This document shows, in pieces, positions 43,801-56,800 of a DNA stretch of 64,000 bases (positions are counted from its first letter, which is position 1; each line of letters begins with the position of its first letter). The stretch comes from Diadema setosum (taxonomy: Eukaryota > Echinodermata > Echinoidea > Diadematoida > Diadematidae), in assembly GCA_033980235.1 (NCBI GenBank), contig CM067059.1:10178309-10242308 (forward strand). The letters run 5' to 3'. The translations under genes and the position numbers were made by a program. The notes beneath the pieces were generated by a model that saw nothing but the letters and a program-made list of their open reading frames with translations, had not been told where the DNA came from and ran no database searches.

Positions 43801-44968
43801 TGTTCTGAGCTGGTATACTTGTATTCTGTAAGGAGATACAATTTGTAGTTGGCAAGCTGGTAAGAACTGTCAGGGAAGACTCTATATTGATATCTTCTAT
43901 TCTTATGGTTTTGGTGTGTAATGCCAACTGTGTAGAAGACACAGTAGAACATCACAAATTTAAGTGTAATATGATTGAGTATTTACGTAAAAATTATGTA
44001 AGTGGGATTTTCATAATTTTTTGTAATAATGATACAAGTTCTTAAACATTTTGCCATTCTAGGGTTTGACATATGGAAGGGTCAAAATGAGATAGTAGAA
44101 TCTTGTCAAGTTGGACCCCTATGAACTACTGTAGATACATGATTGTCTCCTGAACTTGATATTCAGAAACTGCAAAAGGATGTCGAGTGTCACCTCCCCC
44201 TGAAGACATCTGCCTGTAACCATGGTAACCAGCTGCTGAAGGTGAAGCAGCTGAAAACCCTGCCCATCCGGGAGAAGCTGGCCCAAATCGAGGAGAAATG
44301 GAATCACCTGCAGAATGAGCTGCCCCAGATACAGGAGGACCTCCATCAGCAACAGGTTTGTCTTCTTGTTGAGGATAATGATGATGATAATGACAATGAC
44401 AATGACAATGACAATGACAATGACAATGATGACAATGTTGATGGTGATGGTTTTGATGGTGATAATGGTAAGGGTGAAGATTTTTAGAATGATGATGATG
44501 ACCCTCTGATGGTGATGAAAATAGTTGTGGTGGTGATGATAATGGCATTTCGTATACGCTGTCAGTATGTACTGCAGTGTATATCAATGGTGTGTGTTTT
44601 TCCTAGCAAAGTGGCTAATCTGATATTGAAATGTGCAATGTAGACCCTACTAGCTTTTCTATTGCTTGAATTTATGACACACAGGATTATCTTGTCACAT
44701 CTTTATATTTGTGGCTGCAATGAATCAGAAAATCAAGAAATCTAACGGATGTTGTATACTTACGGTGACTTGGTGATATTAAAAATCCAAGACAGAAATG
44801 CAAGTAATGCAATAATTCCTTCAGTGTTTTTTTTTTTTCTTGTTGATTGAGTCCTACAACCATAACACAGGGTTTTCCTATACTAAATGTCTCAATGTTC
44901 AGATGGAGTTAGCATATTAATTTGAATGATGCCATTACAACAGCTTGGCCCTACATAAAGCTTTCCTT

Positions 44969-44999
<31 letters not shown>

Positions 45000-47900
45000 G
45001 GTGCCAGTGTGAATGTTAGTTTTGCTTTGAAGATGATATCCATGGCTTCCCAATGATTAAGTTTGTTCTTTTCATTGCAGATGGAGATGCTGCCATCCAG
45101 ACAAGCTCTCAATGAGCTGATGTTGTGGATGGATAGCCTGGAGAGCGCCCTCAACGCCCTCAAGCAGAAAACTTGCAGCAGTTGCGAGGAGGTGGAAGAG
45201 ACACTTGAAAAATACAAGGTCAGGAGATGAGCCATTAGCAATGATGAACTCGTTCATTTGCATTTTGCAATATACTTCTTTGTCAACAAAGTCCACATAT
45301 TTCCCTAATCAGCCCTCTAGGGCCCCATTTCATAAAAAAAGGTGATATGATATCGACTCCTGCTGGAATGCAACTGTTATGGTAATGACGAGAATCCAGC
45401 TTTCTGATTGGCTGTTGCTGTGGGAAGTTGCTATCCTAACATCTTTTATGAAATGGGGCCCAGGTCTTATTCACGTAGGGAAGGTTACATCAACATTGTT
45501 TTTAAATGATCTTAAAATTGAAATGCATGTTGTATTTTTCCAGGAATTGTGTGAATAGAAATATCAATATACATGATGCAGAAAGATTGAATGATATTTA
45601 CCAATGTGTAATCATGTCAAACAGATACAATTGCTACCACTGCAGTAACTTTGGTACCTTCACATAAATGTATGTTCTTCTATAGTTTGTATATATCTAT
45701 CACATTGTGAAGACAGTTCTGCCTGAATGGCAAAAGCCCTTTTGGAGCTTTGCTTCCGTGTATTCCCCTACTATGCAAGAAATACTGGCAATTTTGTGGT
45801 CAATTTAATTAAGTTTTTCTTTTCTTCCTCCTCCCAGGGTTACAAAGTCGAGTTATCTTGCCATCTGCTGACGGTGGAGTTCATCAACCAGTCCATCCTC
45901 CAGATGAGTCAGGACATCGAGAGCCGGAGGGGGGAGAAGACCGACTTTGCCGAGAAACTTGGTGCAATGAACCAGCGCTGGCAGGTCAGTGCACTGCTGC
46001 CTTCTATTTTTGCTGATCTGCCCTTTCTAGTTGCTCTGTCTCTCTCCATTTCTATGCCTTGTCTTGCTTTCTCCCTTCTTCCTCCCTACCTTCCTCTCCC
46101 CTCCTTGTCCCCATCTCCCAGTTCTCTCTCTTTCTCATTTCCCTCTCCTCCCTCCTAGGCCCAAATGGACCATGGACCCAACGATGGACAAAAACCATGG
46201 AGCCCCTAAGTGTCGCACAGAATATTTCGTTACGAAATCAGTCATTTCGTCGAAATTATTATTTTGTAACAAAATGACAACATTTTGTAACTAAATGAAC
46301 ATTTCGTCCACAAAATGATACTCATACTTGCCAACTAGTAAGATTTTATCAGATTCAGTAAGATTTTTTACGTTAAAAATAGCAAAATCAGATTTTCTGT
46401 CAGAGAAATCAGATTTTTAAAAAATATTTAGATATACCTTTCATGTGTATTTCCTGAAGATTTGACCAAAAGTAAGATTTTTAACTTCAGTTTGCATATA
46501 AAATAAGATTTTTGCAATCCACAAGTAAGATATTTCATCTTGAAATGTTGGCAGGTATGGATACTTTTGTTAACGAAACAGTCATTTTGTCGACAAAATG
46601 ACTAATTTCGTAACGAAATATTCCGTGCGACACTTGGGGCTCCATGGTTTTTGTCCATGGTTTAAACCATGGTTTCATTTGTACCACCTTCGTGAATTCG
46701 GGTCATAGTGTGTATCTCTCTATCTCTCCCTCCCTCCCTCTCTTGCCTGTGTAGATATTCACAGTTGAGACATTTACACACTCTCAAAATGAATCGTTCT
46801 TATATAAATTGATTTTTGCAACATGATGCAAAAACCATTCATTCTTGTATGTGAACACAAAAGCCACCTTACAGTGTGACTGTCAATCCCGCTTGATTTG
46901 TTGTTGTTTTAACTCCAATATTATGGCCCGTTGGGCATGTGGGAATGGCACACATACAAACCACAGATTTTTTTCCCTGATCCCATAATGCAAGTGGCCA
47001 CTAGGACTGGCACATCTGGGTGCAGGGGGTCACACTCTGGTCATTATGTAGGTATGTAAAGTCTGGAGATTCACAGCATTTCAATTTTCACCCAAGTGAT
47101 TTTATTTAGTCGTTTGTGAACGATGGCAAGTAAAATAGATCTTCCAATCCTATGCAGAAACCAGTAACTTGTGTGTGAATCAAATGTGACTCTTGACCAC
47201 TTTTTTGTTGTATATTTTCATTTCTTGTTCCAGGCCCTAAATGGGCGTGTCAATGAGGAGACTAAGGCACTGGAACACCTCCTCCAGCGCTGGAAGGCAT
47301 TCAACAAGGCCCTGTCTGAGACCGACGCCTGGCTGAAGGACCAGGAGGAGAGGGTCAAGCCCTTTGATGGTCCCATCGGTCAAGAGGCCAGCATTAGGGA
47401 GGCTCTCAGGGTTTGTGAGGTGAGAATTCCGTCCATCAAGTTTAAACTATCAAGTCATCTACTGTAAACACAAAAATTTTCCAGGAACATTAATTTTCAT
47501 GTATTTCGCGCTTTTTTTGGCTGGTGTCAATTCTGATATCTTCATAATTTTCTGTGCAAATCTTGAATGAGATGTTAGTTGCGCAGCGTGAATTCAAGAA
47601 CCCAAAAATGTTTTTGAGCCACTCAGTGCAAAAAAAAAAAGATAAAAATGATTGTAAGGATATTTCAACATTTACACTGTCACGAATGATTAATCCTTTA
47701 CTTCATTCAGTCTATGTTAATACCACATGTTACATACATGTAGCACGTAGTCAGTTAGCCATGGCCTTACTGATCGTATGTCAGGTGATACAAAATATGA
47801 TAAAGACAATAAATTGAAACAATTTAATTTTGCCCTTTTCAATGTTTGGCTAGTGATTCAGTTTTGATATTATTTGTGCATTGTTCATTTTGGTGTTTGA

Positions 47901-50771
47901 TTATTTTAATTGTTATGGTTGTAGCAAATAAAGAAGTCATCTATTACTAGTGTCTGTGAAATGCCATCAATGAGTCCTTTGTCATAGCAGCATGCATGTC
48001 TCCTTGGCATTGTACCCACAAGCTTCACAAGTTGCATGATATGTTTTGTCCATTACTATGTAGGTTAAGACTTGACAACATTTACCGTGATAAAATCCAT
48101 GATACAAAAAAAAATGCTGATGAGTTGTAAAATGAAAGATGGAATCTAAACATGCCAAACACTTTCCTGTAATTCAAGTAGAAATTTGTGAAATCTTATA
48201 TGTCAAATTTTGTATTTGTTAACTGTTGTAACAGAGCATAATTTACATACTTAAAAGGGATTTTCTAATTCAATTTTCTTTTTTTTGCCATGTTCCTTTG
48301 CTTCCTTGTGAAGGCCATCGAAGAGTCACTCAAGAATCGAGAAGGTGAAATCCGCCAGCTCCAGAATGCGGGACTCTCCCTCACACCGGACAAAGAGTCC
48401 ATCAAGAAGCTGCTGCAGCCCCTTGCCAGTGGTCAGTCCAAGCTCCTTCGCCTGGTCAAGCACCTCCGGGCTGACCAGATCACCGCCCTGGAGCAGTGGT
48501 CCATGTACCAGGAGACTTTGACCACTGTCCAGCAGGCACTGGGCAAGGCTGAGTACGCCCTCAGCCGCGGCAACGTCGTCATGGGGACCGTGGAATCGCT
48601 TCAGCTGCAGACTACAAAACTCAGGGTGGGTATTTGTGATTTGACATGCAGGCTGAATGTTCATGCATACAGCACATGCCAGTGTCTGCTGAAAGTAAAC
48701 CTATGACTGCCCAAGTTTATAGCAGTTGTAACTGTCAACATCAGAGCAGTAGAATGAGTTGTCTTGGTATATCACTTACCAAATATGGTGCTGTTTACAT
48801 TTTTTTTAATCAATCCCTGCATGAATGCAACACTCCCAAATGTATCATTTTCATGCCTGCTTTGCGATGGTGCTGAAACTTAATCTGTGTTGATGATGTA
48901 TTTATTTAGTATAGGCAAACTACTGCAGCACTAATTTTTTGCACAGATTTGCAGCACTGCATTTTTCCTCAGCTGTATAGAACAACATAAGAATCAGAAC
49001 AGTATAAGAATTAGCAGTTACAACAATTTGCATATCAAAACCCAGTACCTACACAAGAATATATATCAATGATTTACATGTAATCTACACATTTTCCAGT
49101 GTACTGCACATGCCATTTTGCTCAAGATCTTGCAGTATACAGTGTGTTGACATACATTTAATATATAAATACTTTAAAACAGGAGATCTAAAATACGTAA
49201 GGGAAACCTTGACTGTTTTTGCATGGCTGACTTCAAGTTGATTGTACAGTTTTGTTAGCTGCATTATTGAATCCTGCTTCTTGTGATTTATGTCTTGCTC
49301 ACACCTCTTGCACCCTCCCCACCCCTTCCTTGGATGACACAGGAACTCCTTGCTCAAAAGGTGAAGAGAGAGTGTTCCCTATAAACCTCCTCACAGTGCT
49401 TGCTGCAACTTCTCAATTTATCTTTATTTGTTGTGCCATTAATACCTCCTTCCTTACATGTTGATGAGTATTCTTTTTAAAATGGAGATCTACCTCATTG
49501 TCACTGTGTGGGATCTGTTCAAAAATGTGTATGAAGGTGTAAGCTGTATGTGGGGTGTAGGAACTGTGATGCATGCCAAATGCATGCCAGTGTAACATAT
49601 TTTCTATGACGTGTCTTTCCCCATATGTCACTGTAATTGTATGCAGTTGACTTCCAAGAGAAGGAAGTGAGCATTTTAATGAAGAAATTTGCTGTGTTTG
49701 CTGTGAATTCTCATGCTGTCTCTATCTGACTTTAAGTATTTTCTGTGGTCAGTTTACTTACATATCTTCTAATTAGTCAATGCCTTTAACTTTAAAAAAG
49801 ATTTAATTCAGGCAGTGAATTCTGCCAATAGATACTCTTCACTATCAAACTAAGATCAAAGTTAATTCAGTCCTGACTTATTGGAATAATACAATGCAGT
49901 GAATGCAGTGTGAAGTCAAATTATTTGGCCATCAACCCCACTTGATTCAGGGTCAAATGGCAGATGCAGTGATGCAATGATACTAGAACGCACTGGTTTA
50001 TAAATGACACAAAACACATAATAATGTGCAATGGCAAACCTTTCTGCTGTTGTGAAATAAAGCTCATGCTGGTTGTATTTCCAAGTTGATGTAGCCCATA
50101 TAATTTCTTCCATGGAGAAGATAAAATGGCGAAGAATGTACTGCACATGCTTGAAACCAAGAGTTGTTGATTGTGCCTGTACTGGTGATGTCTTGCATTG
50201 GGTTTGCTTTCCAGAAAATGATATATTCTATTATACCTGAAATGCAGTAATTCTTATCTGTTCTGATAGAGGCAATGTCTTTCCTGTGTGCTGTGTTTCA
50301 AACTCAAGGAAAGCTCTACATGCAATGTGTACACAGTAAGTAACAACTAACTAGTGATAAGTGGCATATGAAGTTAATTATTATGTTTTATTTCTGTGAC
50401 AGGAAATCCAAGCTGAGCTGCGATCCAGCATTGGTCAGCTGAACACATTGTGTAAGCTGGCCGACCAACTCCAGAGGACGTGTAAAACAGACATCAGTGC
50501 TGACCTGGACAAGACAGTCCAGAACTTGTCTTCAAGGTAAGAAGAAGTCTGGGCATTTTTTTGATGGCAAACTAATTTATGATGATGGAAATTGAGAAAA
50601 TGACAATAGTTTCAAGAGAATATCATGAATTGCACATGTGTGATTGATTTGTCAAAAATGAGCAATTTTCAAAATCTTTGAAAATGTATCATCGTTTTGA
50701 TTTTTCAGTCATTTTTATAAGTGCATAGAGAATCTGCTAGATTATGATGCATTATACATTGTATGTATACA

Positions 50772-50866
<95 letters not shown>

Positions 50867-53800
50867 CTAGCAGCAGTAGTAGTAGTTGTAGTAGTACATT
50901 GTAGTTGTAGTAGTAGTAGTAGTAGTACTAGCAGCAGTAGTAGTAGTTGTAGTAGTACATTGTAGTTGTAGTAGTAGTAGTATAAATGTCAATACTGTAG
51001 GAATGTTGCTACATGGTCCATGAATACTGCTTTTTTGTTTAATTATGCTTAATTTTTATCTTTTGTTTCTTGTCTAATGAACGCAAGTCCTGCTAATCAA
51101 AAGATAATGAAAAAGATGTCATTATTGTGATTTAAATTATGATGGCAAATGAAGCAAATGAAATTTGTTCACTAGACGTTTTTTTGACGATTGTTAATCA
51201 AGTGATTGCTGTTTCCCGTTTCCCATCAGATGGAGCAAGGCTGAAGACGAGCTGAAATCCACCATTAACCTGTTTGAGAAGGCCATGTTGCTATGGCAAC
51301 AGTTCGAGGATCGCCACGCGGAGACGGAGGCGTTCCTGGAGGACAGGGAGGCCCAGAGCACGGAGTGGATGCAGCGGGCCAGGGAGGTGGAGGGTGGGAA
51401 GGAGAGCGCTGAGGGGTCCAGCGAGGAGGCAGTGGAGCAGGAGAGGGTGCACAGATGTCATAAGTGCCAGGTGACCCTTGTCCTCTGAGCTTACTTTTGT
51501 ATCTTCCTTTGTGCTTCGAGATAAGAACATTTATAGCTCAGTCGGTAGAGCACCGGGCTAGCACTCGGGAGGTCTTGGGTTGGAATCCCAATGGAATCCC
51601 ATTTTCTTTGCTCATTTTTCCCCTGATAAGAAATTTGTGTGATTACTACTGTCAGTGAGCCCTGTTATCAGTATTTGTGGAAGGTGGTATAGGAAAATTA
51701 AAGGTATGAAAGAAAGTGAAGAAACTCGCACCCAAAAATTAAAGGTAATTGAGAATTTATAGCTATCTTCCTTCCCCCTTCCCTCATAATCAAGCAAACA
51801 AACCAAGAATGTATGTGTACACAGAGCTGCCAAGTCTCCCTGATTCTGCAGGAGTCTCTCTGAAAATGGCAAAATCTGTTCATGTTTGAATAAGAGAATG
51901 TTAAAACCTCCCTGATTTGGGAATTATTTTCGCCCATTGAAATGCATGTAACACACAGATATATCCCTGATTGCTGTATGGAATCTCCCTGATTTGGATG
52001 TGGCTATGTTGGCAGACCTGTGTACAGCAGATCGCTATGGCCAACTTGGACTTGACAAAGTAGATCAGCCATTTTACACAACTTCATCTCATTCTGCACC
52101 TCAAAGTAGTGATTACTTCTGTCTTACAAGGAAGGAATGATTGATTGCCAGCTAATGCATGTTAAATTACAGTGTATTTGATGTAAGGTTTTAAACTTTT
52201 TTACACTTGTTGAGTGTAGAGGAAATAAGAGAAGAACAATACATATAGTGCAAATACGTGCTACCTATAATATGAGGTGTTCAGGGACATATACCTATGA
52301 TATATCCTTGTTAACATGATTAAGAAATGATGTTAAAAAATGCTTGCTATAATTAACCCTCTTTATCTTTTTGCTTTTCCACATGCAGGAGATTCTTGAT
52401 GATGTCAACAACTTTTCCACTGCAGCCAGTTTGCCAGAACTGGTAGACCAGCTAGTCAAATATATGGATTCGAGCACAGCCAGTAATATTACCTCAAGGA
52501 CCAAAGTTCTTCAAGAGGTCAGTATTTTTTTTTTTTTTTTTTTTTTTTTACCAATTTGATACCCAGACTTTGTCGACTTGCAGCTTGCAACACTCTTTTA
52601 TGTATGACAGCATTTCTTGTGAAATCTACAATCACATAAGATGTATTGAAACAGAACAATAGAGTTGCAATATGCAGATTTGGAGCGGTTAAACAGTGAT
52701 GTAATGCTACAAAGTTAAGTATGCCAAAGTATGTCACAGAAGATCATGTAAAGGACCCTGATTTGGAGGGGGAAGATTTGGGTGGGTTTTTTGTATGAAG
52801 CCTTGCTGTGTGACTTTTATACAAGGCCCAGTATGGGTCATCATCACAGCCCGCCTGGAAATATATTCCACTTTCAGCAGTGGCTAGCTTCTAAGAATAG
52901 TGCTTGCCAGATTGCCATTTTAAAGGCTGAATACAGAGTGATCCTCAACCTCTGTGCAAGAATTATAGATTGAAAGCATTTCTCTGTCAGAATCTCATGT
53001 GTAGACCACTTAAACAGATGTTGCCATTTCTGGCATCTCGTCCTGAGGATGTTTTCTGTTTCAATGCCACACCCCAGCGCCTGGATGCCCTGCAGAAGTC
53101 GCTACGGAGACACATCAAGGCAGAGGAGCACGACATCGAGAACCAGCGGCAATTCAGGGAGAAGACCAAGGCACTGCTGGACTGGCTGGAAGATGTGAAG
53201 GACGCCCTCAACATGGAGGAGCCAAACAGGTCTTCCGACGAGCACACCATCAAGGACAGGATGCAGAAACTCAAGGTGAGGACTGCTGGTTAGAAAGAAA
53301 ACTAGGTTTGGAAAGATATTGTAGAAAGCTCATAAACAGTGAAATGATTTTCAATGTGGTATGTCAAATGGGAACTGAAACTTGTATGTGGTTGTTTAAT
53401 GTACATAAGGTATGACATAGAAACTGCGCCCAATCTGAGGTGGGGGTACACTGTTATCTAAAGGTAATGACAAATTTACAATTCTTACTTCAAATTTGAA
53501 TATAGGTTTTCATATTACATTTCATTAATATGGTTTGAATGCAAGAAACTTTTCAGGGAACAAGAATGATTTAGTGAACCTGGTCACAAGTCAATATCTC
53601 CTACATGTAGTCAGCTGGATCACATATTCAACCGCCCTCAAAGATTACTTAACTGGCCCCATTTCTTAAAATATCATACTTGCAAAGTATATGGCATACA
53701 AAAGCAAATGGCCTAGTTTGTTAATGACACATATTGGATTTTTTTTTCTCACTCTTTATTTCTGTGTCTGACAGTCCCTCCTGGTGGAGTTTGCCGAGAA

Positions 53801-56800
53801 CCAGCCTCACGTCAATGCCCTCAATGAGATCGGCTACCGCATCAGCCTGGACCGGCACAACTCGGGCCACCTGGCCACGCTGAACGAGTGGTGGAACAAG
53901 CTCTACACCTGCCTCTCAGAGAAATACCGCCACCTACAGGGAGTGCTGCTCCAGCAGCAAAACTTTGCCCAGAAGTGCACGTCGTGGATGAAGTTCCTCG
54001 CGGAGACGGAGGAGAACCTCGCCGTGGACATCGCGGGCAGCTATGACGAGCTGCTAGAGCAGCAGAAGGTTTATGAGGTGAGTGAGAGAGTGACGTCCAT
54101 CAAGTATCTGAAATGATACTTCTTAAACCTGTAGCAAATGTCTTGTCACTAAATATTTAGTCTTTATTCATAATATTTGGAAACAGACATTGCCTCCAGT
54201 GACCATCAGTATAGCCAGCCAAAGTGAAAGAAGTGTGTATTAAGTTAAATTTCTCAAAATGAGGGTACACTATAGAAGTGATTGCAATCATCTCGTTTAT
54301 TATATTTTCATGTTGGCTTTTGGCATTATTTAGTCTTCATTCAAGGTTGTTGGAATCAGACTTTACTCCAGCATTGATCAGCATAGACCATAAAAGTTAA
54401 AGAAGTGTGTATTTAGATTGATTTATTAAGGTGAGCTTACATTAAAGAAATGGTTGCCATCATTTTTTCTTCTTCTCTTTTTGTCCTCTCCTGCCCACCA
54501 GCTCTTTGAGGCAGACATCTTCAACCGACAGCAGATCCTGTTCTCCATCATCAGCGACGGCCAGAGGATGATCCATGATGGGGAGGTGGATGACCCCGAG
54601 GAGTTCCAGACCAGGCTTGCCCAGCTGAGTGACCAGTGGCAGAGCGTCATCCGGCGGGCCAGCCAGCGGAAGGAGATCATCGATAGAAACATCAGGTGAG
54701 TCATCTCAGACCTCTCCTTAGCTCCCTACAAGCAGGATGGGACCGTGAGATGTACTGTAGTGTATATGCAGCGTATTTCAAGAGTGTAGTAGTTTTGCAA
54801 AGTGGGACTTGTGAGGCAATTTGATTGCATTTCCAATTGTGAACCACTATGAAAAACGAGAATTGTTTCTTTCAGAAAGTTAGTGGTTTCCCATTTTTGA
54901 AAACAATATGGTAGATTACAGCTCATCTGTGTTCTGGGAGGCAATATATTTGTAAGTTGTTAATGTCATGAATATCAGTCAACTGGTAAAAATTTTGAAG
55001 AGAAAAGCACATTGTGTACAGTATCAGGAGTTTCGATAAGTCCAGTGGATTATCTTCAAGTTCAACTTTCATATTCAACTTTAACTCTACATATTTTCCA
55101 CAACTATCTGTTGGTATTGAGCTTTAGTGTAAGCTTGATGCTATGAACCCATTGCCGATGGGACATCGTAATATTCAAAGACTTCAACCTGCCTCCAGGA
55201 GGTTGACAGTACTTATAATATGGTTTTTCCTTGCTTGGCAGTTGACTTTGTGTGTAGAATAATTTGTAGAATCTTATGATGAAAGTTGTATTCTGTGAGT
55301 TTAATTACATGGTTACTAAAGTTATATGTTGCACTGGCATTTCTAATTTTGAATGTGAGATGTAGAAATCTGATTCTTGCCGTGAAAGCAATCAAAATCA
55401 GTGTTATGACTTGTAAGTTGCAGAGTAACCTGCATGTGATATTGGTGCATTTCGTGATGCTTGTACCAGGTGGAACAAGTCGGTTCTTTCAGTAGTAAAG
55501 TCACAAGGTAGAGATCTGAGAATTTTACTTGATGTTGGGTAATTGAAATCATTAATTGATGTCTATGTCTTTTTCGTGTTTGGGCCATCAGAGACTGGCA
55601 GTCTTACAGGACAGCTCTGGCCAAGATGAATGAGTGGTTCCGAGACATGGAGGCTGAGGTCACAGGCTACCACGTCACCACGGCTCCTCTTCAGTCTCTC
55701 AGGGCGCTTCATGAACAGACCAAGGTGAGAACAGTTTGACGTGAAGATCATCTCAAAACATAATAGTCATCCATCTCATTATCATCATATGAGATGAATG
55801 AATTGTCATGATATTCATTCAGAATGTTGCAGTATTTCATAAAAATTTGCATTTAGTTATGCACCATGAGGTAAAAAAGTGCCTTATGTTTGTCTCTTGT
55901 AGCCATTCAAATTTGGTTGTCATTTCACTGCTGTATTTGTCTTGACAAATGTTTTCAAAAAATGCAGATATAAAACAAAGTCAATAACAATGGGTCACAC
56001 TAATAGCAGCGTGATTTGATAAATGAACTTTGTTTGAGAGTTCTCCAGCAAAATCACTTAATTGTTGTGGTTAGGTGAATGAAAGTCTGACTGCTGGTGA
56101 GATGCACATTCCTTGATTAGCATTTGGTAGATTTTACCTAAACACACACTGGCAATAAATCAAAATAGACGTGTCCATTTTTTGCTGCTTGTTCAAAAGT
56201 TTGCAAACTACACAGTTACATGAATTTACAAAATGTAGTTATTTATGATCATCAAGTGATGAGCCTGGCTTTGATTAATCCAGAGCTCAACTCAGTAAAT
56301 TTTTCAAGTGACTCAATCTTTCTCTGAGAAAGCTATAGTAAGTTTCATCGTCAAGAAGGAATTTTGTAGTGTATTCTTTAGAATTGTAATTACATTGGAA
56401 ATGTATATGGTAATTTTGGCACTTTTGCACTATGAAATATATCATAAATGATTGTTACAGTACGTCTTTTAGTTAACTTTTTGCAGCAGTGCCCTCCATA
56501 GTAAAACAAACATTCATAGATTGTGTAGAGAGGTACGGTTTTGAGCACCGGTTTGACCATCCATCAGTCTCACCATGGTCACTCCTCCTTCTCCTCGTCC
56601 ATCCAGATGACCCAAAGGCTGGTGAGTGTCCAGGAGGGAAGCTATCTCGCCCTCAACGAGGCTGGCAAGTCCCTGCTGCGCAACTCGGACCGGCTGGCCG
56701 GCGACACGCTGCGCAGCCAGCTGATGGACGCCCAGAACCGCTGGCACTGGCTGACCAGCCGGCTGCGCAAGCAGGAGTCCCGGCTGGCTGAGGTCCTGGG

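Larger units (their letters stand above)
42746..45080. other. Introns flanking exons 9 and 10
   Basis: Introns 42746-43374 and 43693-44166 are plain AT-rich sequence with T-rich runs. Intron 44356-45080 holds an AATGAC array (44387-44430) and a 27-nt poly-A (44973-44999). Exons 9 and 10 lie between them. Confidence 0.72.
45219..48313. other. Introns flanking exons 12 and 13
   Basis: Intron 45219-45837 carries a GGGCCC-ended MITE (45320-45461). Intron 45985-47233 has a pyrimidine-rich block (46030-46158) followed by a foldback element with another MITE inside it (46169-46673). Intron 47420-48313 shows nothing distinctive. Exons 12 and 13 lie between them. Confidence 0.72.
48626..51229. other. 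Introns flanking exon 15
   Basis: Intron 48626-50402 is 1.8 kb of AT-rich sequence with no feature recognised. Intron 50537-51229 is dominated by the AGT trinucleotide array (50773-50985). Confidence 0.72.
51471..53774. other. Introns flanking exons 17 and 18
   Basis: Intron 51471-52388 contains a tRNA-Ala-like sequence (51527-51598) and an inverted-repeat element (51816-52026). Intron 52518-53077 begins with poly-T. Intron 53276-53774 contains one isolated GGCCCCATTTC terminus near 53655 like the MITE at 45320. Confidence 0.72.

Noticed and set aside
44126..44587. Minus-strand 153-codon His-rich frame over exon 10 and its intron
   Set aside because: It is the antisense shadow of exon 10 plus the GAT/GAC microsatellite.
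50744..50965. Poly-valine/serine frame
   Set aside because: Translation of the AGT microsatellite.
51527..51598. Functional tRNA-Ala gene
   Set aside because: The acceptor stem does not pair at its outer three positions and the anticodon stem has a mismatch.
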